Below are positions 1 to 6,905 of a stretch of DNA of 15,449 nucleotides, in pieces (within the stretch, counting starts at the first letter, position 1; every line of letters starts with the position of its first letter). A model generated the notes under the pieces. That model worked only from the letters and a program-made list of their open reading frames with translations, was not told the origin of the DNA and made no database searches. Source of the stretch: Phenylobacterium aquaticum (GTDB lineage: Bacteria; Pseudomonadota; Alphaproteobacteria; Caulobacterales; Caulobacteraceae); NCBI RefSeq assembly GCF_947378715.1, contig NZ_CANCLE010000095.1:1-15449 (forward strand), read 5' to 3'. A program made the position numbers and the translations under genes.

Positions 1-869
1 TTGCGACCGCCGAGGCCGGCCATGGCCAGCTTCATGCAGCGGGCTGCGCCCTCGCCGGAGGGGGCGACCATGTCGTGGCCATCGGAATTGGCGGCGTAGC
101 CGATGATCTCGCCATAGATCTTGGCCCCACGGGCCTTGGCGTGCTCGTACTCTTCCAGCACCAGGATCCCGGCCCCGCCGGCGATCACGAAGCCGTCGCG
201 GTCCTGGTCATAGGCTCGGCTGGCCACGGCCGGCCGGTCGTTGAAGTTGGAGCTCATGGCGCCCATGGCGTCGAACAGGTTCGACAGCGTCCAGTCGAGC
301 TCCTCCGTACCGCCGGCGAACACGATGTCCTGCTTGCCCATCTGGATCTGCTCATAGCCGACCCCGATGCAGTGGGCCGAGGTGGCGCAGGCCGAGGAGA
401 TCGAGAAATTCAGGCCGCGAATCTTGAACCAGGTGGAGAGCGTCGCCGAGGGGCCGGAGCTCATGGCCTTGGGCACCGCGAACGGACCGATGCGCTTGGG
501 GCCCTTCTCGCGGGTCGTGGCGGCGGCCTCGACGATGGTGCGGGTCGAGGGCCCGCCGGAGCCTACGATCAGGCCGGTGCTTTCGGTGGAGACCTCGGAC
601 TCCTCAAGGCCGGAATCGGCGATCGCCTGCTCCATGGCGATGTGGCCATAGGCCGTGCCGGGGGCCAGGAACCGGGCGGCGCGCCGGTCAACCATGGATT
701 CCCAGTCGATCTGGGGCGCGGCGTGGACCTGGCTGCGGAAGCCGAGCTCGGCGTAATCCGGCGCGGTGATGATCCCCGAGCGGGCTTCCCGCAACGCAGC
801 CAGCACCTCGTTCGAATTATTGCCGATCGAGGAAACGATCCCCATTCCCGTGACGACGACACGACGCAT
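1..869 (-). CDS. fabB: beta-ketoacyl-ACP synthase I, 3' end beyond window
   Basis: This is a condensing enzyme of type II fatty acid synthesis: it joins malonyl-ACP to a growing acyl-ACP in the cytoplasm and, as FabB, elongates the cis-unsaturated intermediate made by FabA. The first 289 residues are in the window. They begin MRRVVVTGMGIVSSIG, as the family does, and contain the nucleophile in SSACATSAH (Cys161, matching Cys163 of E. coli FabB). The two catalytic histidines of the Cys-His-His triad would lie past residue 289 and are cut off by the window edge, so the gene is partial here for that reason and not visibly broken. It starts 24 bases after fabA ends on the same strand, so the two are almost certainly one operon. 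That linkage, plus MRRVVVTG, is why I call FabB and not FabF. The purine-poor leader lies inside the short gap; GGGGAGGAAAGC immediately precedes the ATG and is a good ribosome site. Confidence 0.95.
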   Translation of the reverse strand, partial: MRRVVVTGMGIVSSIGNNSNEVLAALREARSGIITAPDYAELGFRSQVHAAPQIDWESMVDRRAARFLAPGTAYGHIAMEQAIADSGLEESEVSTESTGLIVGSGGPSTRTIVEAAATTREKGPKRIGPFAVPKAMSSGPSATLSTWFKIRGLNFSISSACATSAHCIGVGYEQIQMGKQDIVFAGGTEELDWTLSNLFDAMGAMSSNFNDRPAVASRAYDQDRDGFVIAGGAGILVLEEYEHAKARGAKIYGEIIGYAANSDGHDMVAPSGEGAARCMKLAMAGLGGR

Positions 870-893
870 GCTTTCCTCCCCGGATACCGGCTT

Positions 894-1412
894 CTACGGC
901 CGTTGATAAAGTCCGACCCGAAGGTCTTCCGCCCAATAGATCGGGACGCCGTCGGCTTCCAGCACACCGTCGCCGATACCCATGACCAGACGGCGGTTGA
1001 TCACCCGCTTCATCTCGATCTTGTAGGTCACCTTCTTGATGCTGGTGGTGACTTCGCCCCCGAACTTGACCTCGCCGCAGCCCAGGGCCCGACCGCGACC
1101 CTTGCCGCCGATCCAGCCCAGATAGAAGCCGACCAGTTGCCACAGGGCGTCGAGGCCCAGGCTGCCCGGCATGACCGGATCGCCGATGAAGTGGCAGTCG
1201 AAGAACCACAGGTCCGGATTGATGTCGTACTCGGCCTCGATATAACCCTTGCCGTGCGCTCCGCCCTCATCGGTGATCTTGATGATGCGATTGAACAGCA
1301 GCATCGGCGGGGCGGGCAGCTGGGCGTTGCCCGGCCCAAACATCTCGCCGCGCCCGCAGGCCAGCAGGTCCTCGAAGCTGTAGTGGTCCTTAGCCTTGGC
1401 GCCGGTGCTCAT
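894..1412 (-). CDS. fabA: 3-hydroxydecanoyl-ACP dehydratase/isomerase
   Basis: FabA dehydrates 3-hydroxydecanoyl-ACP and isomerises the trans-2 product to cis-3-decenoyl-ACP, the branch point for unsaturated fatty acids. The product is 172 residues, the usual length. It has the hot-dog fold signature DCHFIGDPVMPGSLGLDALWQ, with catalytic His74 and Asp88 (His70 and Asp84 in E. coli), followed by the family segment QLVGFYLGW. The N terminus (YSFEDLLACGRGEMFG) and C-terminal region (GDGVLEADG) also match the family. It lies directly upstream of fabB, 24 bases apart, the common fabAB order in proteobacteria. A sigma70-like promoter sits at 1448-1476. I see no obvious FadR/FabR-type palindrome. 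The start ATG follows AGAAGAAAGCGGAAC, a weak but purine-rich leader. Confidence 0.97.
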   Translation of the reverse strand: MSTGAKAKDHYSFEDLLACGRGEMFGPGNAQLPAPPMLLFNRIIKITDEGGAHGKGYIEAEYDINPDLWFFDCHFIGDPVMPGSLGLDALWQLVGFYLGWIGGKGRGRALGCGEVKFGGEVTTSIKKVTYKIEMKRVINRRLVMGIGDGVLEADGVPIYWAEDLRVGLYQRP

Positions 1413-1447
1413 GTTCCGCTTTCTTCTGCCTTGGTCTGGTGGGGACG

Positions 1448-1476
1448 GCCCTAGCAGAGCCCGCCTCTGGGCTCAA
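1448..1476 (-). promoter_or_regulatory. sigma70-like promoter of fabA-fabB
   Basis: Reading the minus strand, TTGAGC (1471-1476) is followed after exactly 17 bases by TAGGGC (1448-1453), extended on its left to GCTAGGGC. This resembles the Caulobacter housekeeping pattern TTGAC then GCTANAWC (consensus from memory). The expected start of transcription near 1441 would give a leader of about 28 bases to fabA. Assignment rests on pattern and position only. Confidence 0.4.
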
Positions 1477-1516
1477 CGGCCCCAAATCGGTTCGGCGGGG
1501 CGCGCCGACGCGGGTT

Positions 1517-2008
1517 TCAGCCACATTGCGGCTTTTCGTCCGTACCCCACACGTCCGCCGCCGGCGCCCAGCCATTGGCCCCGTCGACCCGCAGTTTGCA
1601 CCAGCCGGCCTTGTCGCAGCGGACCAGTATGGCCATGGCGCGCGCGTTCAACAGGGCGATGACATGGGATTCGGTCTTCGGGCTGCGGTGCAGGGGCAGG
1701 GGGGCGGCCTGCATGCGGATCACCATGCGCCGGCCGTCGGTGGTGCGCTTGTGCACCCAGGCCATGCCGCGCTCCGGATCACAGATGCGCCGCCACTCGG
1801 AATTCTCCGCCACCACCTGAACCGGCAGGCCGCGCACGTGATAGACCCACAAAAGCTTGTGATCGTCGCCTGGCCCGGAGCGGGCGTTGACCTCGTCGAA
1901 CTTCAGCGAAACATAGCGTGGAACCGGCAGGCCCGATGGCGTCGGCCGGTCCGCGGGGGCCGCCTGGGCGGTCTGGCTCGCGAAAATGAGCACCGCCGTC
2001 AATTTCAT
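1517..2008 (-). CDS. exported protein with two bacterial SH3-like repeats
   Basis: A protein of 163 residues that looks exported: a short signal peptide (MKLTAVLIFASQTAQA, cleavage likely after the AQA) precedes two SH3-like repeats. Repeat one, about residues 33-97, contains NARSGPGDDHKLLW, an aromatic VY, and SEWRRI; repeat two, about 101-157, contains LHRSPKTESHVIALL and GWCKLRVDGANGWAP. The paired layout fits the Pfam family SH3_4 (PF06347), known mostly from alphaproteobacteria and thought to act in the periplasm or envelope; no enzyme activity is known to me. An in-frame ATG at 2059 would add 17 residues. I prefer 2008 because GGGA lies 6 bases before it, the signal peptide is compact, and the extension has many A/T-ending codons. 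It is divergent from the dehydrogenase at 2144. There are four Cys near the C terminus that could form disulfides. Specific role unknown. Confidence 0.75.
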   Translation of the reverse strand: MKLTAVLIFASQTAQAAPADRPTPSGLPVPRYVSLKFDEVNARSGPGDDHKLLWVYHVRGLPVQVVAENSEWRRICDPERGMAWVHKRTTDGRRMVIRMQAAPLPLHRSPKTESHVIALLNARAMAILVRCDKAGWCKLRVDGANGWAPAADVWGTDEKPQCG

Positions 2009-2143
2009 CAGCGGTCCCGCACGTCGCACGTGCGTGTTCGCCTGTCCTTGGCCGTTCATGCCCCCTTTGCTAGAGGGTTGGGAAAGAAGGCGCCATAGGC
2101 GCTGATCCCAGGAACGCTCTTTTCGGAAGTCGCCGAACCGCCC

Positions 2144-3136
2144 ATGGCCCCTCGCAAGCCGAAAGTCATCGTCACCCGCAAGCTCCCGGACGCCGTGGAG
2201 ACGCGGATGCGCGAGCTCTTCGACACCGAACTGAACCTCGACGACGCCCCCATGACCCGGGCGGCGCTGCTCGACGCCGTCGGCCGCTGCGACGTCCTGT
2301 CGCCCACCATCACCGACCAGATCGACGCTGAGCTGATCGCCGCTGCAGTCGCTGGCGGGCGGCTGAAGCTGATCGCCAACTTCGGGGCCGGCGTCGACCA
2401 CATCGACGTCGCCGCCGCGTCGGAGGCCGGGATCCTGGTCACCAACACCCCGGGCGTGCTCACCGAGGACACCGCCGACCTGACGCTCGCCCTGATGATG
2501 GCGGTCTCGCGCCGCATCGTGGAGGGGGCGAACCTCGCCCAGGCCGGCGACTTCAAGGGCTGGACCCCCACCTGGATGATGGGCCGCCGCATCACCGGCA
2601 AGCGGCTGGGCATCATCGGCATGGGCCGCATCGGCCAGGCCGTCGCCCGCCGGGCGCGCGCCTTCGGCATGTCGATCCACTATCATAACCGCAAGCCGGT
2701 CAGCCCGCGCATCGCCGAGGAGCTCGAGGCCACCTATTGGGAGAGCCTCGACCAGATGCTGGCCCGGATGGACATCATCTCGGTCAACTGCCCGCACACC
2801 CCGGCCACCTACCACCTGTTGTCAGGGCGCCGGCTGAAGCTGCTTCAGCCTCACGCCATACTGGTCAACACCGCGCGCGGTGAGATCATCGATGAGAGCG
2901 CTCTGGCCGAGGGTCTGGCCAAGGGCGAGATCGGCGGGGCGGGCCTGGACGTGTTCGAGTTCGAGCCGGCGATCAATCCCAAGCTCCTGAAGCTGCCCAA
3001 CGCCGTGCTGCTGCCACACCTCGGCTCGGCGACGGTCGAGGGGCGCATCGACATGGGCGAAAAGGTGATCATCAATATCAAGACCTGGATGGATGGCCAC
3101 CGGCCCCCCGACCGGGTGCTGACGGCGATGCTCTGA
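2144..3136 (+). CDS. D-isomer-specific 2-hydroxyacid dehydrogenase (glyoxylate/hydroxypyruvate reductase-like)
   Basis: A cytoplasmic NAD(P)-linked enzyme that interconverts a 2-keto acid and a D-2-hydroxy acid; glyoxylate or hydroxypyruvate are likely but unproven substrates. The 330 residues match the family length. Visible marks are FGAGVDHID (about 80-88), TPGVLTEDTADLTLALMM, the Rossmann loop GMGRIG (159-164), and the catalytic triad Arg245 (NTARGEIID), Glu274 (DVFEFEP) and His292 (PHLGSA). The enzyme is intact. The start ATG at 2144 (MAPRKPKVIVTRKLPD) suits the beta-strand that opens the fold, though its ribosome site is weak (GGAAG about 14 bases upstream). Its stop lies 6 bases from the stop of the convergent alcohol dehydrogenase, with no room for a separate terminator. 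A 13-base inverted repeat at 2090-2102 lies in its upstream region. Substrate specificity cannot be read from the sequence. Confidence 0.93.
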   Translation: MAPRKPKVIVTRKLPDAVETRMRELFDTELNLDDAPMTRAALLDAVGRCDVLSPTITDQIDAELIAAAVAGGRLKLIANFGAGVDHIDVAAASEAGILVTNTPGVLTEDTADLTLALMMAVSRRIVEGANLAQAGDFKGWTPTWMMGRRITGKRLGIIGMGRIGQAVARRARAFGMSIHYHNRKPVSPRIAEELEATYWESLDQMLARMDIISVNCPHTPATYHLLSGRRLKLLQPHAILVNTARGEIIDESALAEGLAKGEIGGAGLDVFEFEPAINPKLLKLPNAVLLPHLGSATVEGRIDMGEKVIINIKTWMDGHRPPDRVLTAML

Positions 3137-3142
3137 CGACGG

Positions 3143-4180
3143 TCAGGAAGTCATCACCATCTTCAGCGCCCCGGCCTCGCGGGCGTCGAACATCCGATAG
3201 GCCTCGGCGCCCTCCGACAGCGGCATTTCGTGGGTGATGTGGCGTTCCGGCTTCAACTTGCCGGCCTGGATCAGCGGGATCAGCTCCGGCCACCAGCGGG
3301 GCACGGAACAGGTGCCGATCCGGAAGGTGACGTTCTTCATGAATGACACCCCCATGGGGAAGTCGAAGCTGCGGCTCTGATTGACCCCGATCACCGAGAC
3401 CGTGCCCATGCGGCCGGCGATCTTCAGCGAGAGCGCGATGGAGGCGTCGGCGCCGACCGCCTCGACCACGGACTCGCACATCTCCCCATGGGTCGCCTCG
3501 GCGATCTGGGCCTGGGCGTCCTTGGCGTCCAGCGCTATGGCCCCCAGGGATGCGGCGATGGCCCGGCGCTCGGGCACCAGGTCGATGGCGAACACCCGCG
3601 CCGCCCCCAGTACGAAGGCGCCCTCCACCGCCAGCAGGCCGATCGGCCCCAGCCCCACCACCGCCACGGTCGCGCCCGGGCGGATGTCGGCATGGCGCAG
3701 GCCGTGCCAGGCGGTGGGCAGGTTGTCGGTCAACATCAGGGCCTGGTCTTCGGTCAGGCCCTCGGGGATCTTGGCGACATTGAAGTCGGCGGCCGGCACT
3801 CGGATCGCCTCGGCCTGGCAGCCTTCCAGCTTATGGGACAGGCCGTAGCATGAGGCGGCATGGTTGGCGCAGCGGTTGATCTCGCCGGCCAGGCACGACG
3901 CGCAGGCCCCGCAGCCCACGGCGGCCGACAGCATCACCTTGTCGCCGGGCTTCAGCTGCTTGACGCCCCGCCCCACCTCGACGACCTCGCCCACCGCCTC
4001 ATGGCCGACACAGAAGCCGAAGTCGGCGGAAAAGCCGTGGCCCTGATAGATGTGCAGGTCCGAGCCGCAGATGCCGCACTTGCTCATCCGCACGATGGCG
4101 TCGCGGTCGTCGGCGAGCTCCGGATCGGGGAAGCTCTCGAAGCGGATGTCCCGCGCGCCCTGGTACAACAACGCCTTCAT
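3143..4180 (-). CDS. zinc-dependent alcohol dehydrogenase (MDR superfamily)
   Basis: A 345-residue medium-chain dehydrogenase that should oxidise an alcohol (or act on a related polyol or adduct) with NAD. The catalytic zinc ligands are present: Cys38 in KCGICGSDLH and His60-Glu61 in GHEAVGEV. A structural zinc lobe is complete with Cys90, 93, 96 and 104 (CGACASCLAGEINRC). The Rossmann loop is GLGPIG (176-181), and Asp200 at the end of the second strand favours NAD over NADP. The ATG at 4180 is chosen because GGGGAG lies about 10 bases before it and MKALLYQG is the classic start; an upstream in-frame ATG at 4207 would add nine unlikely residues. It lies 109 bases downstream of moeB on the same strand, so shared transcription is possible but not shown. 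Related proteins are annotated as sorbitol, threonine or formaldehyde dehydrogenase-like; I cannot choose among them. Confidence 0.92.
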   Translation of the reverse strand: MKALLYQGARDIRFESFPDPELADDRDAIVRMSKCGICGSDLHIYQGHGFSADFGFCVGHEAVGEVVEVGRGVKQLKPGDKVMLSAAVGCGACASCLAGEINRCANHAASCYGLSHKLEGCQAEAIRVPAADFNVAKIPEGLTEDQALMLTDNLPTAWHGLRHADIRPGATVAVVGLGPIGLLAVEGAFVLGAARVFAIDLVPERRAIAASLGAIALDAKDAQAQIAEATHGEMCESVVEAVGADASIALSLKIAGRMGTVSVIGVNQSRSFDFPMGVSFMKNVTFRIGTCSVPRWWPELIPLIQAGKLKPERHITHEMPLSEGAEAYRMFDAREAGALKMVMTS

Positions 4181-4289
4181 GGTCTTGTCTCTCCCCGTTT
4201 GGGGCATCGGACGACGCTGACCCGGCGGGCGTCAAGCGGTGGCTGAGGCCCTCGCCCCGTTTATGGGGATAGGGGGCGCCGACCTGGGT

Positions 4290-5027
4290 TCATCCTCCGC
4301 ACACCGGACACGCCGGATCGGCCCCGATCTTCACCGTCCGGGTCTGGGCCGTCAGGCCGTCATAGATCAGCAGCCGCCCGCCCAGCGGCGACCCTGCCCC
4401 GGTGATCAGCTTGATCGCCTCCAGCGCCATCATTGACCCAACCACCCCGGCCAAGGCCCCGATCACGCCCACCGCCTGGCAGGTCTCGGCGTCCGGCGGG
4501 ATTTCCGGCACGAGGCAGCGATAGCAGGGCTGGCCATGGAACACCCCGACCTGGCCGGTCCAGCGGCCGATGGCCCCGGAGACCAGCGGCTTGTCCTGGG
4601 CGACGCAGGCGGCGTTGACCGCGAACCGCACGCCGAAGTCGTCGGTGCCGTCCAGCACCAGATCGACCCCGGCGGTGAAGGCCTTGGCGTTCTCGGCCGA
4701 CAGGGCGACCTGGCGGGTCTCGATTCGGACGTGCGGATTCAAGGCGAGCAAATGCTCACATGCCGCTTCAACCTTCGGGCGACCGAGATCGCCGCCCGAA
4801 TAGATCACCTGCCGCTGCAGATTGGAGCGGTCGACCACATCGGGGTCGGCGAGCACCAGGGTCCCGACCCCGGCGGCGGCCAGATAGAGGGCGGCGGGCG
4901 CCCCCAGCCCGCCCATGCCGACGATCAGCACCTTGGCGGCCTTCAGCTTCTGCTGGCCTGGACCGCCCACCTCGCGCAGCACCAGGTGGCGGGCGTAGCG
5001 CTCGACCTCGTCATCGGAAAACGCCAT
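4290..5027 (-). CDS. moeB: MoeB/ThiF/HesA-family adenylyltransferase
   Basis: An E1-like enzyme that uses ATP to adenylate the C-terminal Gly-Gly of a small ubiquitin-fold sulfur carrier, MoaD for molybdopterin or ThiS for thiazole. The 245 residues match MoeB length, with no rhodanese domain attached. Seen in order: RYARHLVLREVGGPGQQKL at the N terminus, the ATP loop GMGGLGAP (37-44), the SNLQRQ arginine segment (68-73), Asp130 in DGTDDF, and two zinc-binding pairs, Cys168/Cys171 (CYRC) and Cys240/Cys243 (CPVC). Cys183 in ETCQAVGVIG sits where ThiF has its persulfide cysteine, so MoeB versus ThiF cannot be settled from this alone; no moa, moe or thi gene is nearby. It is divergent from hslV, with 40 bases between the two start codons, so their promoters must overlap the coding ends. 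Confidence 0.85.
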   Translation of the reverse strand: MAFSDDEVERYARHLVLREVGGPGQQKLKAAKVLIVGMGGLGAPAALYLAAAGVGTLVLADPDVVDRSNLQRQVIYSGGDLGRPKVEAACEHLLALNPHVRIETRQVALSAENAKAFTAGVDLVLDGTDDFGVRFAVNAACVAQDKPLVSGAIGRWTGQVGVFHGQPCYRCLVPEIPPDAETCQAVGVIGALAGVVGSMMALEAIKLITGAGSPLGGRLLIYDGLTAQTRTVKIGADPACPVCGG

Positions 5028-5031
5028 GCGT

Positions 5032-5061
5032 CTTGACCTCGCCCTGTCGCCTGCTCACATC
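5032..5061 (+). promoter_or_regulatory. candidate hslV promoter giving a leaderless start
   Basis: CTTGACC (5032-5038) is followed 17 bases after the TTGACC hexamer by CACATC (5056-5061), whose last five bases match the end of GCTANAWC. The likely transcription start would fall at or beside the hslV ATG at 5068. The site also partly resembles a heat-shock promoter because of its CTTGA box. The -10 match is modest, so this is a candidate. Confidence 0.35.
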
Positions 5062-5067
5062 GCGGCC

Positions 5068-5619
5068 ATGTCGCAGACCAATTCATTTCCGGACTGGCAC
5101 GGGACCACCATCCTGGCCGTGTCCAAGAACGGCAAGACCGTCATAGCCGGCGACGGTCAGGTGTCCATGGGCCCAACCATCGTCAAGGGCAACGCGCGCA
5201 AGGTCCGCCGGCTGTCCGGGGGCAAGGTGCTGGCCGGCTTCGCCGGGGCCACCGCCGACGCCTTCACCCTGATCGAGCGGTTGGAGGCCAAGCTGGAGCA
5301 GTATCCCGACCAGCTGGCGCGGGCCTGCGTCGACCTGGCCAAGGACTGGCGGACCGACCGCTATCTGCGCCGGCTCGAGGCCATGCTGCTGGTCGCCGAC
5401 CAGGACAACATCTTCACCGTCACCGGGGTCGGCGACGTGCTGGAGCCGGAAACCGGCTGCGCGGCCATCGGCTCGGGCGGCAACTACGCCCTGGCCGCGG
5501 CCCTGGCCCTGATGGACGGCGACCTCGACGCCGAGGCCCTGGCCCGCAAGGCCATGGGCATAGCCGCCAGGATCTGCGTCTACACCAATGGCGAGCTGAC
5601 GGTTGAGAGCCTCGGGTGA
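5068..5619 (+). CDS. hslV: ATP-dependent protease peptidase subunit HslV (ClpQ)
   Basis: HslV is the proteolytic core of the HslUV (ClpYQ) complex: two hexameric rings of an N-terminal-threonine peptidase capped by the HslU unfoldase, degrading misfolded and regulatory proteins in the cytosol. The 183-residue product starts MSQTNSFPDWHG followed by TTILAVSKNGKTVIAGDGQVSMG. Removal of the 12-residue propeptide would expose Thr13 as the nucleophile, the alphaproteobacterial form; E. coli HslV has only the initiator Met before this Thr. Other marks are NARKVRRL and the IGSGGNYALAAALAL segment near the C terminus. The ATG at 5068 is chosen over an in-frame ATG at 5026, since that one would overlap the moeB start and add 14 odd residues. 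There is no Shine-Dalgarno sequence before 5068. The stop overlaps the GTG of the next gene (GTGA), and hslU is not adjacent, which is unusual. Confidence 0.97.
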   Translation: MSQTNSFPDWHGTTILAVSKNGKTVIAGDGQVSMGPTIVKGNARKVRRLSGGKVLAGFAGATADAFTLIERLEAKLEQYPDQLARACVDLAKDWRTDRYLRRLEAMLLVADQDNIFTVTGVGDVLEPETGCAAIGSGGNYALAAALALMDGDLDAEALARKAMGIAARICVYTNGELTVESLG

Positions 5620-6008
5620 GCGAGCCGCTCAGTCCCGAACGCGCGATCTATGGCGGCTATCTGCGGGTCCGCCTGCCGGTCCGGCTGACCATGATGGGCA
5701 TATTGTGGACGCCAGTCCTGGCCTTTGGCATGGGCGCCTTCCGCAGCCACATCGCTCTCAGCCTCGCCGCCGTGGCGGCGGCGGTCGCGGCCGGCGCACT
5801 CACCCGCGCCATCGCTGTTCCGCTCTGGCGGCGCTGGGCCTACGCCGGCGTCGCCGACATCGCCGAGCTCAAGCGCCAGGCCATCGCCGGCCGGCTGATC
5901 TTTCCCGACGGTCACTGGATCACTCGCCTGGAGCTGGCGCCGCCGGCCCTGAGCGCCGAACTCGCCCGCTTGGAAGCCGCCCAGGCGGGGCGCATGATCG
6001 GCGGATGA
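5616..6008 (+). CDS. small membrane protein of unknown function between hslV and hslU
   Basis: I do not recognise this 130-residue protein. It begins with GTG inside the hslV stop (GTGA overlap) and ends by overlapping the next gene's ATG (ATGA), so translation is likely coupled on both sides. The N terminus (MSEPLSPERAIYGGYLRVRLPVRL) is followed by two hydrophobic segments, about residues 25-42 and 46-67, then a cytosolic-looking tail of some 60 residues with an amphipathic part (DIAELKRQAIAGRLIFPDGHW). Positive residues before the first helix and after the second suggest both ends are inside. Third codon positions are strongly G/C like the neighbours, supporting that it is real. Placement suggests, but does not show, a link with the HslV protease or with envelope stress. 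An accidental passenger in the operon is equally possible. Confidence 0.72.
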   Translation: MSEPLSPERAIYGGYLRVRLPVRLTMMGILWTPVLAFGMGAFRSHIALSLAAVAAAVAAGALTRAIAVPLWRRWAYAGVADIAELKRQAIAGRLIFPDGHWITRLELAPPALSAELARLEAAQAGRMIGG

Positions 6009-6859
6009 GCCGTTCCGCCATCCTCGCTGTCGCCCTGGCGCTCGCCGCGCCCGCAGCCTTCGCCAAGCCTGCGCCCGCCGACCCCGCCCAGGTGGTCGCG
6101 GCCGAGCACGCCTTCGCCGCCGACGGCCTGGCGATGGGGATCAAGCAGAGCTTCCTGAAATGGTCGGCGCCCGAGGCGATCCTGTTCGCCCCTGATCCGG
6201 TCAAGGCCCACGACCTCTACGGCCCTCGGCCCGACCGGCCGGGCAAGCCCCTGGTCTGGTGGCCGGTCTGGGCGGGAATCGCGCGCTCCGGCGATCTCGG
6301 CTTCACCTCAGGGCCCTCGACCTATGACGGCCAGCCCAACGCCTGGTACTTCACCGTCTGGTCGCGCCAGGCCGACGGCGGCTGGAAGTGGATCTATGAC
6401 GGCGGCGTCGACGCCGACCTCAGCCACGCCCCGCCTCAAGGGTCGGCGCCGGTCTATTTCGCCCCGGCCACGGGCCCCTCGCTCTATCCGGAGCACGCCT
6501 GGAGCCAGGTGAAGACCGCCGAGGCCGCCCTGGCGGTCAAGGCCCATGACGATCTCGCCGCCGCCTACGCCCCGGTGCTGACGCGCCAGACCCGCATGCA
6601 GGGCTCTCCTGCCGCGCCGGCGACCACGCCGGACGCCGTGCAGGCCGAGCTCGCCGCCCGCGCCAAGGCCATGGACTTTGCGCCCCTGGGCGGTTCGACC
6701 TCGATGGCCGGCGACCTCGCCTGGACCTATGGCGACGCCCATTGGGCCGCCAAGGACGGGCCCGCCCGGGGCCACTATGTCCGGGTCTGGCGCCACGACC
6801 GGGCCGGCTGGCGGCTGGTCTTCGACCAGATTCTCGCGGTCCCGGCGCCTAAGCCCTGA
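6005..6859 (+). CDS. exported protein with two NTF2/SnoaL-like (DUF4440-type) repeats
   Basis: A 284-residue protein with a clear signal peptide (MSRSAILAVALALAAPAAFA, cleavage after residue 20), so it should act in the periplasm. The mature part holds two related NTF2-like modules, the fold seen in SnoaL and DUF4440 proteins. Module one, about 30-138, starts with AAEHAFAADGLAMGIKQSFLK and ends in a GDLGFTSGP strand, then VWSRQADGGWKWIYDGG. Module two, about 170-281, repeats this layout: an AEAALAVKAHDD helix, AGDLAWTYGD, and VWRHDRAGWRLVFDQ. The paired GDL strand and W-R-x-D-x-G-W ending show internal duplication. Proteins of this type are usually annotated only by fold; ligand or activity is unknown. 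It overlaps the preceding gene by 4 bases and ends 46 bases before hslU. An exported protein inside a cytosolic protease operon is odd. Confidence 0.8.
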   Translation: MSRSAILAVALALAAPAAFAKPAPADPAQVVAAEHAFAADGLAMGIKQSFLKWSAPEAILFAPDPVKAHDLYGPRPDRPGKPLVWWPVWAGIARSGDLGFTSGPSTYDGQPNAWYFTVWSRQADGGWKWIYDGGVDADLSHAPPQGSAPVYFAPATGPSLYPEHAWSQVKTAEAALAVKAHDDLAAAYAPVLTRQTRMQGSPAAPATTPDAVQAELAARAKAMDFAPLGGSTSMAGDLAWTYGDAHWAAKDGPARGHYVRVWRHDRAGWRLVFDQILAVPAPKP

Positions 6860-6869
6860 GGCGAGGGGT

Positions 6870-6895
6870 CTTGATTTCGCCCGGCCACCCTATCT
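6870..6895 (+). promoter_or_regulatory. heat-shock-like (RpoH-type) promoter of hslU
   Basis: CTTGATT (6870-6876) and CCCTATCT (6888-6895) are separated by 11 bases. The second box matches the E. coli sigma32 -10 consensus CCCCATNT at 7 of 8 positions, and the first matches CTTGAAA at 5 of 7 (consensus from memory). The spacing is at the short end of the known range. Transcription would begin near 6902, giving hslU a leader of only a few bases. The whole element lies in the 46-base gap between the exported protein gene and hslU. Confidence 0.45.
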
Positions 6896-6905
6896 ATCGG
6901 GCGTC

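Noticed and set aside
75..1454. Long plus-strand open frame of 459 codons across fabB and fabA
   Set aside because: It is antisense to two genes with clear active-site motifs; long antisense frames are expected in a very GC-rich genome because stop codons are rare.
2059..2815. Upstream extension of the SH3-repeat protein frame to 2815
   Set aside because: The extension runs antisense through the hydroxyacid dehydrogenase, has no family features and would bury the signal peptide.
4248..4277. Bulged hairpin (GCCC..CCCC / GGGG..GGGC) between moeB and the alcohol dehydrogenase gene as a terminator
   Set aside because: There is no T-run on the minus strand after it and the stem is interrupted, so it may be only GC-rich chance pairing.
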